From positions 558,001 to 622,000 of the forward strand of contig CP087213.1 in assembly GCA_020912385.1 (NCBI GenBank): a DNA stretch of 64,000 bases, written 5' to 3'. Positions 22,520 through 34,097 of this stretch are shown in pieces. The position numbers and the translations under genes are program-made. The stretch comes from Neofusicoccum parvum. Its lineage: Eukaryota > Ascomycota > Dothideomycetes > Botryosphaeriales > Botryosphaeriaceae. The notes beneath the pieces were generated by a model. It was not told where the DNA came from. It ran no database searches and saw only the letters and a list, made by a program, of their open reading frames with translations. Numbering within the stretch: position 1 is the stretch's first letter; every line of letters starts with the position of its first letter.

Positions 22520-23602
22520 GGTGACGGCGGGGTATCACGGAAAAGAAGTCAAACGAAATGGAAAGAGAGCGCGGCCAAGGTGCTGGTAGTATCGAGCTAG
22601 ACCAGCGGGTATGTTCGGCGTGACGACCTGTTGTTAGTGGAGAATTGTCCGTGTGGTGTGGGAGAAAGGTGCTGTTGCGATCGGGTGGGGAGGAAAGCGT
22701 CGTGGGCGCCATTTGTGTTTACCAACAACAAGCGCCAAGACGCTAGCCGTCGCGCTCAGCACGTGCCGACTGCGGCGCTCGGTAGATCGCAGAGGAAATG
22801 GCTAGCTCTCACTCATACAATCCCTGCTGATGGAGGCTTCAAGCATTCATTCGGGCGGTTTCGGTATGCGAAATAAAGCACTTCTGCGTCTGGATGGGTG
22901 GCTCACCTCTCTGCGCCACCATTTCTTTTGCAACCTCGGGAGGCGTCACTCACAGCATTGGTCCATGTCATGCAGAACCGAGGTTTCGATTTATAGACGG
23001 CAGCTTCAACGCTGTCTGGATCTAACTACAAGAGACTCATCATGCGTTCGTGTGGACAATTAGGAACGCAAGATACGCATCCATGCGGCCAGCCTTCGTT
23101 GGTCGTAAAAACATGACATCGTCAAGCAATCACATACAAAGAAAACTAGAGAGTGTGCGAGTAAGAACTGAGCCAGGAAAGGTGGAGAGAAGAGGGAGAG
23201 AAAGAGCCCTATCAAGTAGAGGCAACGGTCGGTCAAGTGCGCCGGGGAAATGCGATCCTTGTTGTGCGTGAAACAAACAACCCATGCTGCTGCTTCCCGA
23301 ACGCAAGACTACCCCTCCGGAGACGCATACTAGGAAAGAAATTAAAAAGGAAGGAACCTGAGAAGAGTCGTCATCGCTTTCATCATCATGAGAGATCTAA
23401 AGAACCTCAGATCGCCAGGCTGCGCCCACAACACATTCAGTGGGCTTATCAAGGAACATCCACAACGTCGCACCTCTAGGAAAAGCAATCAGCCCGTGGC
23501 CGCCGGAAGTCGTCGCCCTACGCCAGGAGTCGTATGCCGCAATCGCTATGCAAAGTCAATGCTCTGTATGCAGTCCAACGCCAGTCATGCAAAGTGGTCA
23601 GG
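22520..23602. other. Intergenic region between BUB1 and the 634-aa gene
   Basis: Contains the BUB1 promoter and the 3' flank of the next minus-strand gene. Short plus-strand ORFs (22631-23606) have no domain and are judged to be chance. No repeat or RNA gene was seen. Confidence 0.55.
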
Positions 23603-25507
23603 CTAGCTGCCTGCGCCGTTGATACGCTCTTCGAAACTTGCAGACGACTCAAACATGCGTGGCGACGACATACGGGGGAATGTATTGCTGAAGTTATTGT
23701 TGGAAGACCGGCCGCAGAACGGAGAGCCAAGTCGCCTTGCAGGATCAGCTGATGCCTGCGGAGTCAATGTCGACTGATCCATCTGCTCGACCGCCATCGG
23801 TGATCCGCTCGACTGATCGAACGATGAGGGAGGCGTGAACAATGTCGACAGATGTCTGGCGCCACCACCCATGTCGCCCAGGCTGAATCCACGAGTTCGG
23901 ACGCGGCGATGGCTAGTTTCAGCCGGCACGCCAAACAGCTCTTGCAGTATGTTTTGTCCGGTATGCGGGTTTTCGGCGTTTTGCAAATCTTCCAAATATT
24001 GCTGCGCTCGGCGCTTGAATGATCGAGTAATGGGTATCGGTGCATGAAGTTCGACCGGGGGGTCCAACATCGGCTGAGGCTGAGATACGGGTCTTGCAGC
24101 TTGCATGTCTTGTTGGGGCTTCTGCGGCATCGCTGCAAAAGGAGATGCAAGTGAAGAGCTGGAGGATTCGCGCGAGACAGGACTTCCAAGGCCGAGGCCA
24201 AACTGGAGAGACTGGCTCTTCTGGTGGGCACTGGATCGAGCATTCTGCTGGCCTGGCCACTCCTCAACACGAGCTTGGGGGTACTCTTCAGCACTCAGTG
24301 CATGGAGGGGGTTCCCCATCTGCATCATCGAGGAGGTGCTCGTGGTCAAGGAAACATTCATGTCGCGAGTGGAGAATGAGCTTGAGGAACCGTTCCGCTC
24401 TGTGGGCTGCGCAGGTTGGAATGGAGAGGTCAACGGAGCAGTTGCTGAGCTTGAGTGGGAACGTGGAGAAGAGGATGGGAATGGAGAAGGTGTCCTGATC
24501 TTCAGCAGTCTCTGGTAGTGAGCCGCAAGCATGGGCTGGCGTTTGCAGAGCTTCCGAAGCCTTCCTCTGGCGGCAGCTTCCGAACGAGGCCACTTAGATC
24601 CTGGCTTCGGGATATCGTGGGTTGTTGGTGTATTGCTACCACTGCGGCCATCTCTGCTCGTGTCCGGTGTGAATAGCCCCTTCGAGGCCAATGCACCCTT
24701 CCACGTTTTCTTAGCTTGCCGCGCAACGCGAGTACAAATACCCAGCGGAGGGACGGTTCCAGGTAGCATCTTAAAGGGCGTAACAGTGGGGTCTTGTAGA
24801 CACATCATGTATGTCAGCCAAAGATGGTCGTCCATTGCTTTGGTCCAGACCGTGTCCTTGCGGGTCCTCAGGCGCTTGGCGGGCCGCTCAGTGTTGTACG
24901 CCTGCAAAGGCGAGGAGGGAGGGAATTGGTTGGGCTTGGGCTCCGGAAAGACAAATGGGTCTGAGTTGTCACTCTCGGGGCTTGTGCAGCTACCGCCGTA
25001 CGAATCCATGCTGCCACGAGAAGAGACAGAGGAATCCGAAATGCCAGAGCACGCAGAAGAAGGACGACTGATGCTCTCAGCCTGGCTTTCGATATCCGCA
25101 TCACGGCAGAATTGTCCAGCGCCGTTTCGCTCCATCCCGATCTGGCCCACGGGGGTCTTGGGTGGAGAGAACAGGCGGAATGCGGTGGGAGTTGGGGCAA
25201 GATAGCCTTCTTCAGGTTCAGTAGGGGCGTCTGAGAAGGGCGCATAAGGCTCATCGAAGGAGCAATCGGGTGTCTCAATCGTGGGAATGGGCAAGTCTTG
25301 CGAGGCGTTCGCAAAGTTGGTTGGAGCGTATGTTGGCAAGGCGCGTCTGCGTCGTCTGACCCGGTAGGTCTGACGAGGGATTTGAGGCGGCTCGGTCGGT
25401 TCGTCTGCGCACTCAGGCTCTGGTGTCCGCGGGTGTTCTCCGTCGGTGTAGTGGAAGGTGAAATTCTTCGGTAGCGTGACCGAGAGATGAGGCCGTACGG
25501 GAGGCAT
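23603..25507 (-). CDS. Conserved-looking fungal protein of unknown function (634 aa)
   Basis: Single-exon ORF of 634 aa with the start at 25507. Most of it is low complexity (Ser/Pro-rich). One block at about 217-275 looks folded: it opens with a basic patch RPAKRLRTRKD and continues VWTKAMDDHLWLTYMMCLQD, then PFKMLPG, PPLG and RVARQAKKTWKG. Regularly spaced Trp, Leu and basic residues suggest a Myb- or homeodomain-like DNA-binding fold; this is inference. A second conserved-looking block is SKWPRSEAAARGRLRKLCKR. A short basic helix (ITRSFKRRAQQYLEDL) lies near the C-terminus. The nuclear-type basic patches and the very long upstream region (5.8 kb to the next gene) fit a regulator. I recognise no named ortholog. 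Confidence 0.75.
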   Translation of the reverse strand: MPPVRPHLSVTLPKNFTFHYTDGEHPRTPEPECADEPTEPPQIPRQTYRVRRRRRALPTYAPTNFANASQDLPIPTIETPDCSFDEPYAPFSDAPTEPEEGYLAPTPTAFRLFSPPKTPVGQIGMERNGAGQFCRDADIESQAESISRPSSACSGISDSSVSSRGSMDSYGGSCTSPESDNSDPFVFPEPKPNQFPPSSPLQAYNTERPAKRLRTRKDTVWTKAMDDHLWLTYMMCLQDPTVTPFKMLPGTVPPLGICTRVARQAKKTWKGALASKGLFTPDTSRDGRSGSNTPTTHDIPKPGSKWPRSEAAARGRLRKLCKRQPMLAAHYQRLLKIRTPSPFPSSSPRSHSSSATAPLTSPFQPAQPTERNGSSSSFSTRDMNVSLTTSTSSMMQMGNPLHALSAEEYPQARVEEWPGQQNARSSAHQKSQSLQFGLGLGSPVSRESSSSSLASPFAAMPQKPQQDMQAARPVSQPQPMLDPPVELHAPIPITRSFKRRAQQYLEDLQNAENPHTGQNILQELFGVPAETSHRRVRTRGFSLGDMGGGARHLSTLFTPPSSFDQSSGSPMAVEQMDQSTLTPQASADPARRLGSPFCGRSSNNNFSNTFPRMSSPRMFESSASFEERINGAGS

Positions 25508-28442
25508 GACGATGGATGATATACAAGATTCCCGGTAAGGAATCAGGTTTCGGAGATTGTGAATTTATCCCTTGATCGTCTCCAACCACACAGAAGAGCA
25601 CGTGTGGTACGCGATCCCCAGTTCTGTTGTCGACCTCCTTGCAGGGCGAATTCCAAGAAATGCCACGGTGATTCCTCCGGCGACGGTCACGACCAATCGA
25701 AGCCCAGAAAGCTTGCAAATTCTTATTGATTCGAACGATCTCACTCTCTTCGCGATCGCGCGGAGCTTGACGCACCTCGTCGTCAAGCAAGCGCAATGTT
25801 TTGATTCGGTGTCTTGACGACAGCCTCTTCCTAGACTGTCGCGTATATGTGGCGCACGCGTCTCCTGGCAAGCCTAATCGTCCCAGGTCGCGCCAGGTGG
25901 AAAGATCAACGGGAAAAGCGGTGGATCGAGTTTGTGATAATGAGTGTGGATGCGACAGCGGCGCGCGCAGTGTCGCTAACGAGAACCAGACGATTCCAGC
26001 AAGGAAAAAGCGGAAATACGGAAGAGGAGACCACGGGTGGACGTGCGCGATAGAAGGAAATCGAGCGACAGGGCGGTGGGCGGACAAAGGGACGTCGTGG
26101 CAAGCGTCGCGAACGGGCGAGCGACGGGCTGCGCAGCGATGAGCAGGCTGACTAGAGCCACATGCAACAGTCGCTTAGCAGGCGCTGGTCAGGACGCTGT
26201 GCGCATGGTCGTCGGGGGGTGTTGCGCGGCGGTTGGGGGGGAGCGGGCGGAGTCGAGCGATTCGAGCGACGGGGGCGGAGAGAGGTGATGAGGCGGGCGC
26301 AGGTAGAGACGAACAACAGGACTGGGAGTCGCAAAGCAAGTGCGCACCTGGCGGCTGCCGGTGTGGAGCCCTGCGCGCACGGGCCACGCACTAGGCCGCG
26401 CCTTCCCTCTGGCACGGCTCACAGACAAGGCTTCACACCGATCGGGCCATCGAACACCTCCAGGCCAACGTTCAGGGTCTTCCAGGCTGGCATCGCCCAC
26501 CGCCAGCCAACGCGCGCACCGGCCCCAGCCGCCGACGTAGCAGCAGCGGTCGCAGCGCAGCAGCAGCTGCCGCCCGAAGCAGGAACAGAAAGCGGCGGTC
26601 TGCGCGGCTCCCGAGGCGCTTCGTGGGCGCCGGCGAGGTCACGCCCACCGCTATTCGACGGCTGCTGCCACGGGGCATCACAAGCAGCACCCGTCACTCA
26701 ATAGTCGCAAGTCGTCGCGAGGCCGGGGTGGAGGCCTCCACGCGCTGTGCTGCGGCGTCGCTGCAGCCAATCGCCGCCAACAACAGCCCCAAGCAGTCTA
26801 GCGGGCAGCGACGCGTCCGTCGCGCGTCGACGCGTCGGTGGGCCTTGGCCTGTCCCTCGGGCGCTCAGGCCTCCCTCTCGAACGGCGTCCCCTTCCCGCC
26901 GCGCAGCGCCGCCGTGCGAATCGAGGGCAGGAGGCCGTCCACGCGCGCTACTGGGCACCCCGTGGGCTGTTGCGCCGTTGAGCGCCACATCCCTTGCCGG
27001 GCGTTGCGTTGTAGTGTTTCGTATTCCCAGCCTCACGCGTCCTAGCGACGCGCGCGCCGGGGCCGTCGGGGTCGAAGCTTCCCCTCGAGTCCACACGCAC
27101 ACGCGAGAAGGGGCACGGTGCCGCCGTCCAGCCCCGGGCCCCCGAGCGGCGGTCTGCACGGGCGGATCTGCCTCTCACGCGGTGATCCGGCGGGGCCCAG
27201 CAGCGCTGTCAACCGCACGCCCCGACTGCGCCTGGCGCCCGCTGCAGCATCGCCTGCACGAAAAGCTCGAGCGCCGCCAATCGCTGTCGTTCCAGCTGCC
27301 ACTCACGTCTCTCCACGCCGTTGGTCTTGCATGACACGGCGCCGTCCTGCGCCTACGTGGTCGCTGTTTCGGTCGTCCAGTTATCGGCGTGCTGCTGCAA
27401 TGCATCCGATCACGTCCCAGCGCTGCCCGGCTTCCCCTCACCCATCAATGGCGCACTACAGGGACCTACGTGGTGAAGCCCGCTGGCGGGGGAGGGTTTG
27501 CAGCGACATATGAGGAGCGGCGGAGCTGCCGTGCCTCTCTGCTGCCCCCTCCTCCAGCTGCATGCATCGAGATCTCAGCTGTCTCAACGACGCGGCTCAC
27601 GCGCCCGTCTTCGACGGCGTTGGGGTGTTGATAAAAATAATAAGCTGACGTCGAAAGATCCCGACGCACGCCAGCCGTCCCGTCAGTGTAGGTCTCCTTG
27701 GCGGCCTTCTCGCTCCTGAAACCGCAGTCAATGGCTCTACTTTTCCCTTTGTTGTCCGCTGTCGTCCTCGGTTCCGAAGTCATGCAATGCATCAGTCGAG
27801 CGGTGGTCAGCGCGCAGGAACCACCTCTCACCATGGAACAGCCTGGCCCTCCAACGCAGGAACTTGTTGGGACCCTGCAGCCCTGCCAGGCAGCGGCAGC
27901 GGCACGTCTTCTGCGCAGAGGCTCGATCCGTCCGGACCACACATCTTCAAACGCCATCTTCGTCAGGACAAGGACAAGGCGGTGCGGTAGTGCGGTAGTG
28001 CGGACGGGAAGGCTGCGCATGCGGTCATCGAAGCATGATCTCGATGACGCCCGAGTTCATTGGGGGAATCAAAGCCGCATTGTCGCTGAAGAGGCACGTG
28101 AGACGCGGGTGCGGCGGAGACTAAATCGGACATCGACGCCAATAACTGTCCAGCGCACCTCGATTCACACTGCCAAGCCTGATCGCGAGAGATCGCATCT
28201 AGAGCTGCCAACTTTTCTTCGGCATTTCCATTGATGTCCACAGTCCGGACCCGGCCCGCCGCGTGCCTGAATAATGCGAAACAGGCACAACTCCGCCTGT
28301 CGTTTCAATCGTCGATTCAGATGTCGCGACGTCATCGGGGAATATACACCAAGTGCCGGCCCCGGTCCAGGCCTCTTCGAGAAGAGCTCTGTCGCAGCCT
28401 GCCGGTAGTGCTTCTTTCAACCACAGTTTGCGACGCGTAGCT

Positions 28443-28464
28443 CTGTTTGTTTGTTTGTTTGTTG
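28443..28464. repeat. Short (TTTG)n microsatellite
   Basis: About four TTTG units followed by a degenerate TTG unit. Simple tandem repeat in intergenic DNA. Confidence 0.85.
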
Positions 28465-30219
28465 TTGACAGACGCGTCACACAACAAATAAATAGTGGCA
28501 TTCGTCACAGCGAAGGCTTGGGTGCCCTTGGCAGCTGAAAACGGCTGCCTGGAGACACGACGGGCAGCCAACTTCATGGTGAGACCACTTGTCCGCTGAG
28601 CTGACCTGGCATGACAATAGTGCTGCCTGTAGCCCGACGACGATGCCATCTCTTCCAAGAGCTGAAGGAAACGCGGAAAGTCGAGACGGGCACTTCCCGT
28701 TCGTCTGGATATACGGCTTCCCATGGACACGTCAGGGCGCCATGGGTGTGTAGTATGGATATGCCAGAGTCGTCGGGCAGTATCCATCGTGTTCAATACG
28801 ATCGGCCCGGTGTCGGTCCTTCATGCCAGACGGCGAACACCGCCGTTAGTACTACAGACAGGTCCAAAGACTTTTGCGACCCGGACAGTGCACCCCGCGA
28901 CGGGATGATGCATAGTCTGCCTCAGGAACCTTTGGACCAAGTTGTCTAGCTAGCGCGGAAAGCCACATGTGCAGGCCGAGCCAGACAATTCCCGATTTTC
29001 TCAAGTTCTGGCTTTTCTTTTCTTTTTTCGCCGCGAGCTTCACAACAGCTTCCCAAGCGTGCATAAGTAGGTACCGTACCATCTCACCTTCCTCTCTTTC
29101 ACTTTCGAAGTTCCGAACGTTGCACAATGTTAGCAATGTTCAACCTTACACTGCCGCTTAGCATAACATACATACATGTTGTATGCGGGGCGACAGGTTA
29201 CAACAGCAGATGCGTGACCAAGCCAGCGAACCGCATTCCGGCTTTCCCACGGCTGACTGCATCTCGGAGGCGGCGAACGGCGGATCGAGAGGAACGAGTG
29301 GTGGGTTTTCTTTTTGGGTTCATGCACATCATCAGCGTACCTGCCGCCTGCCTTTCGCCACTTTTCATCCTTTCTTGCTTATTCGTACGTCGCGTCGTCG
29401 GGATTGGCGAAAGCGCCGGTCAGCGGTGAGACATTAATCTTCGGGATGTTCATTGGAGTGTAACGTTCTTGGTCCTGAATGCGCGGTTATTCTCGCTGCT
29501 TGAGGCTTCAAGGCCCGTGGCTGTGGCGCAAGCCCTCGTGGCGTCTGATTACTGTAATGGCGTACCAATCCGACGGCGAAGGTAAGAAACTTCTCCGTAA
29601 ATTTCTTGTCACGTAGGTCACGGTATGCATTCGTCTCATGCCTATAGAAGAGACAGATGCAGTGAAAAATTCAATATTTCATTTTCCATTTCTCTCGTTC
29701 TAGTACATTAAGCACAGCTGACTGTATTCTCTCGCTGTACTTACCTCTATCGCAGGCTCTGCACACGCCTTGTCCATGCTCTACTTATGGTCATTCCTCT
29801 AGAAAATTATAAGCGCGCGAGATGTGGTTTCTACCTACGTCGTTTGCCGGGAGGCCTTTCACGAGGTTCCGGTGGAGACAAGAATGCAGTCTTCATTCAT
29901 GCGCAGCCGAGGCATTCGGCCAGCCGGAAAATTTGCAGTGAAAGAAATTTCAAATTTATCTGTATGAACATTTCGACTAACATTTAAAGATATGCAATTT
30001 TTGCAATACTTTTCAAGCTGGAATCGTATGCAGCCACCACGTGTGGATCAGCGTGCAGAAGACGGCTAGGAAGTGAGGGTAGGAATGAGCATGGCTACTG
30101 AGACTGGCAGAGATGGAACGACAAATCGCGGTCTAAGATTAAAGGGGTGTGAAGGCGCCCTCGTAGTGGATGAATACACGCTCATGGTAAGATGATGAGG
30201 CTACTGACAGTCTGCATAT

Positions 30220-30957
30220 CGGCATGAAAGAGGTTCTCAAAGATATCCATGCCGACCAAGACTATCATGACCGCAATGTTCAACGGTTGACAGCTGAGTA
30301 ACTATTCACAGATGGCGACCGGTGAAGAATTGGATAGCCCTTATCTCCCAGAGTAGTAATATTACAGAACTTACTTGCAGAGGGAGCTGCAAGTTCACGA
30401 TTTTCCTCTGTTCGGACGATCCTTCAAGCGGCTGCAAGACCTCGAAGCTTATATGCGAGTTCGTTAACGAAGCCACAGGGTTGAGCTACTAAAAAGATGG
30501 TATATAATCTAAGACTATCAAGCCATCCTTCATTAAGGTAGTTGTAGGTCACAATGCCATACGTAAAGTGAGGGTTCTCCTGACTAATGTTAGATCGAGA
30601 GTCCGATCTACGGGGGAAAAAAAGCTCTATTTTCCCCCTTCAATGCATTACTTTCCTAAATACATTCTTTTTCTGTACTGGACTTCTTGTTTTAAACCGT
30701 GAGAATACATTCGCTTCAGTCTTCACTTCGCAGATCTCATTTACTAACATTCATCTACACATCGGCCTCTATTCTGGCCATTTTGCTATCTGTTCCCTCT
30801 CTTCACCGACAAAAAGCTCGTTAAACTCCTCTGCCAGCACCTGGTCCACAGGAGGATTTCCCAGCTCACTGGTATGTCCTGCCAAAGGCGCCCGCAAAAC
30901 TAATAGGAGATACGGAAGACTGAGGCAAAAGGCGTGACCACATCTCCACTTACACAA
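30220..30957. other. Possible decayed coding fragments
   Basis: Plus strand: after an acceptor-like ACTTGCAG (ending 30380) an open stretch of 28 codons reads like protein (RELQVHDFPLFGRSFKRLQD...) and stops at TAA 30465-30467. Minus strand: 30957-30769 contains GNPPVDQVLAEEFNELF followed by GEEREQIAKWPE and a TAG. Neither extends into a full gene and several nearby stops are TAA/TAG/TGA codons one C-to-T change away from Gln or Arg codons. They may be remnants of an old element or gene mutated by RIP-like change, or chance. Confidence 0.25.
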
Positions 30958-31315
30958 TCAACAGAAACAAAATAGCGTTTACACGAAATGCTGAGTGCTA
31001 TTCGCTATGGATTGAAGAAGCAACTCAAAAATAGTGACATATATCTACATGCAAACGGTAGAAAGACGCCTCAGAGGATAAAGCCATGGTAGCATACATA
31101 ACGTACCGACGCTGTTTCCCCTAACTTGACCCAAGCAATTGTGCACTGGAGAAGAGAGGAAAGTGGACAAAAATGCATGCTGTCTGGACAAGTGACTAAG
31201 ACACAAGGTTTTGGCTAAAGCACCAGCCACGCATGCCCCGCTCTATGATGTATGATATTGTACAGAAAAATTGAGGATCGTTTTCAGAACAAAGTTGCAA
31301 TGGACAGAGAGGGGT

Positions 31316-32849
31316 TTAGTTCCTCCTCTTCATGACCTTGGTGCACATCTCAATAAGACCGTCCTTGGCTTCACTAGCCGGGAAACCGCTGATGGCCTGG
31401 ATGGCGTTGTCTACATACTGCTGAGCCAACGCGCGGGTCTGCTCGAGTCCGCTGCTTCGCGCGACGAGTTCTCGTGCCTGCAACAGTCCAATTAGCCACA
31501 GCTCAACCAGAGACACGCAGTTCCCCATAACTCACCTTGTTGACATCTCCGGGCTTGGCGAACTTCCTGCCCACCAGCGCACCCAGCTCCGCATTACCCT
31601 TCCACGCAAAAAGCAACGGCGCAGTCGCCAGACCCAGCTCCAAATCCGCGCCGGCCGGCTTGCCCAACTCTTGGGCGCTGATGGTGTAATCCAGCATATC
31701 ATCCACCAGCTGGAAGGCCATGCCCAGATTCTTGCCGTACTGATACGCCGCCTCGACCACCTCCGGCGTGCTGCCACCCAGAATGGCGGCCGCGCGACAC
31801 GACTTGCTGATCAAGCTGGCCGACTTCAGGTATGTCTTCTGCAGGTAGTAGGTGACGGTGTCCTCGGTGAAGACGGGGTTCGCCTCGTCGCGGGCCGTGT
31901 TCTTGAGCTGCATGAACTCGCCCTCGATCAGGTTGGCGATGACGGTGGCCAGCAGCTCCGTCACCTCCGGGTCGTGCAGGCGGGCCAGCGCCACCGAGGC
32001 CCTGCCCAGCAGGAAGTCGCCCGCCAGCACCGTCATCTTGTTGCCGAACTCGATGTTGGCCGACGCCTGGCCACGGCGAGCCTCCGAGTGGTCGATAACG
32101 TCATCGTGCAGCAGCGACGCGGTGTGGATGAGCTCGGTGATCTCTGCTAATCTGCGCTGGGACGGGAGGATGTCGGAGTCGTCAGGACGGTAGGTGTTGT
32201 CGATGGAGTTTGAGGAGGTGATGGGCGTGTATTCGGGGGCGGAGGGGTTCTCGTCGACGAGGATATTGGAGGGCGAAATGGGGCGGTTTACGTCCTGGGT
32301 TGAGGGGCGGGCGGTGCTGGGGATTAGTGCGGTTGCGCGCGACATAAGCAGCACAAGCATGGGGCGGACATATTTGCCCTCGGACTGGGTGTAGTATTTG
32401 GCAACGGTATCGAGCGTCGGGTGTCCCGAACCAAGCAATTGGCGTATGTTCTTGGTGAGAAACTTCATCTCCTTCGCAACAGTGCGCAATGGGTCCGCGG
32501 AGATGGGCGCTGACGGGTCCGGTGCAGAGTTGTTAAAAATCTGCTGGGCAGCGGCAGCGGCAGCGGCCCAGTTGGAGCCATCTCGCCGGCGCGAAGGGTG
32601 ATAGTAGAGAGACACGGCGGGGGTGGAGGCTGTGGCGGAGGGCGAGCGTAAGCATCTTGAGCAGAGAGATATCCGCGGGCGATGGGCGGCGAAGGCGCTC
32701 TGGGCCAGCGCTGGGACTCGTGATGCGCGGGCGGCCATGGCGGATGCTGGCGCAGGTGGAGAGGGTGGAATTGAGGAGAATCCGGGGGGTTGCTGGACCG
32801 GGGTCGCTGGCCGCGGTCGCAGACGTGAAGTGTTGCGGGCTGCGAGCAA
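31316..32849 (-). CDS. COQ1: Polyprenyl diphosphate synthase Coq1 (ubiquinone side chain), two exons
   Basis: Mitochondrial trans-prenyltransferase that builds the isoprenoid tail of ubiquinone from isopentenyl diphosphate. Model complement(join(31316..31477, 31536..32849)), 491 aa. Both Asp-rich motifs are intact: LLHDDVIDHSEARRG (DDVID 249-253) and LVDDMLDYT (383-387); GKYVRPML binds diphosphate. The 58-nt intron (AAG|GTGAGT...TTGCAG) joins GDVNK to ARELVARSSG, and the C-terminus GLIEMCTKVMKRRN is typical. The N-terminus is Arg/Ala/Ser-rich like a mitochondrial presequence. A second Met at residue 38 (position 32738, MAARASRVPALAQ) is an equally plausible start. It is divergent from VMA12, with at most 267 nt between the start codons. 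Confidence 0.93.
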
Positions 32850-33005
32850 AACGGTTGCACGCGAGGGACCTAACGGCGCGAGTCGGGAAAATCGAACAGG
32901 GATCTGCCGCCAAGCCCGTGCGCCGCTGGCCGATAGCCGCGCAGCTCTGAGCTCTGAGCTCTGCAGAGCCGCAGCCCGTCACTGCTCCACCCCATCTCCG
33001 CCACC

Positions 33006-33902
33006 ATGGTCCTCCTCACCATGACCCCGGCCATTGCCGCCGCCGTGGCGCGCTGCGAGACTCTCGCCAGTTCTGAGCAGATGCAAAAGCTCCAGCCCGA
33101 CGGAGAGCCGCAGCTCAGTGACCCAGCCCCGGGCAGGCCCGTCTCGCACGCCCAACTAATCGACATCTCCGACTTTCTGAAGGCTCGTGCGGACCACCGC
33201 AGTGCCGACGATGACGAGGCAGCTGAGGCAGCGCCAACCGCCCTCAACGACCTCCTCCGCGGCTCCAGAATATACACTCCACCACCAAAGCCGAAGCCCG
33301 AGCCTGTGAGCATCATCTTGCGCCCCAGGCTGCACCCATGTACTGACGATCCCCCGCAGAGCACCGAGTACAAACAGCTGATGGCTCGTCTCCGCCGCGA
33401 AGAAGAAGCCCGCGCCTACGAACGCATGCTCAACCCGCCCGCGCCCGCCGAGTCATTCAGCCAACGTTTCCCCACGTCCAACGCCCACCTCTTCTCCGCC
33501 GCGGGCATGGATCACTTCGCCAACACAGACGAAGACGACGAAGTCACATACGCCGACATCAACAGGCAGCTAGCCCTCATCATAAACGTGCTAGTCTCCA
33601 TCATCGCCTGCAGTTGCGCCATATGGATCGCCGCAAGATACTGGAGTACGCCGGCGCGGCTGGCTCTGAGCATGACGGGAAGCGGAGTGGTGGCAGTTGC
33701 CGAGGTAGCCATCTACATGGGATACTTGAGGAGGATAAAGGAAGCAAGGGTGGAAGAGAAGAAAAAGCCGGAGATCAAAGAGATCGCTGAGACGTGGGTC
33801 ATTGAAGGTGGCAACGAGAAGAAGAGTACTGCGATACACAAGACTAGTGTGGTTAGCGATGAAGCAGAAAACGTGAGGCATAGGAAAGGCAAACAAAAGT
33901 AA
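33006..33902 (+). CDS. VMA12: V-ATPase assembly factor Vma12/Vph2, two exons
   Basis: ER membrane chaperone for assembly of the V0 sector of the vacuolar ATPase. Model join(33006..33305, 33360..33902), 280 aa. The 54-nt intron (GTGAGC, branch CTGAC, acceptor CGCAG) is a multiple of three and has no stop, so it can be mistaken for coding sequence; splicing gives the usual PKPKPEP-STEYKQLMARLRREEE join. Features are the conserved segment EEARAYERML, a hydrophilic linker, two hydrophobic segments (LALIINVLVSIIACSCAIWI and SGVVAVAEVAIYMGYL) and a Lys/Glu-rich cytosolic tail. The ATG is in CCACCATGG context. It shares its promoter with COQ1. Confidence 0.88.
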   Translation: MVLLTMTPAIAAAVARCETLASSEQMQKLQPDGEPQLSDPAPGRPVSHAQLIDISDFLKARADHRSADDDEAAEAAPTALNDLLRGSRIYTPPPKPKPEPVSIILRPRLHPCTDDPPQSTEYKQLMARLRREEEARAYERMLNPPAPAESFSQRFPTSNAHLFSAAGMDHFANTDEDDEVTYADINRQLALIINVLVSIIACSCAIWIAARYWSTPARLALSMTGSGVVAVAEVAIYMGYLRRIKEARVEEKKKPEIKEIAETWVIEGGNEKKSTAIHKTSVVSDEAENVRHRKGKQK

Positions 33903-34097
33903 TATCTTGATAAGTATCAAAATAAGGATTCTGTCAATCTATCTCTTAAGGTTGATTCATTTTACTGGTCAGAATATCCTTCGGAGGCCAAATGCCGTAC
34001 TGCTGAACTTCCCTTGCTGCTTCAACGGAAGAAGCCCGATATACAGGTTTTTGAGGGCGGCAGTGCAGGCGCCGTCCTTGATCTCGACGTTTGAGGC

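Larger units (their letters stand above)
25508..31315. other. 5.8-kb region without a convincing gene
   Basis: Three parts: 25.5-26.1 kb is the probable 5' UTR/promoter of the 634-aa gene; 26.1-28.4 kb is very GC-rich with overlapping ORFs in up to five frames and low-complexity translations; 28.4-31.3 kb is AT-richer with many stops and a few coding-like fragments (see 30220-30957). There are no tRNA boxes, no rRNA and no intact transposase. ORFs such as 25413-26087 (minus) and 27698-28234 (plus) were judged to be chance. Confidence 0.5.

Noticed and set aside
25725..25745. tRNA B-box-like GTTCGAATC (minus strand)
   Set aside because: No A box at tRNA spacing and no cloverleaf could be drawn around it.
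25413..26087. 224-aa minus-strand ORF overlapping the start of the 634-aa gene
   Set aside because: It overlaps the start of a better-supported gene out of frame, and its translation is heterogeneous; most likely the 5' UTR/promoter.
26162..28234. Multiple overlapping ORFs of 130-195 aa on both strands
   Set aside because: Mutually overlapping in many frames, compositionally biased and without domains.
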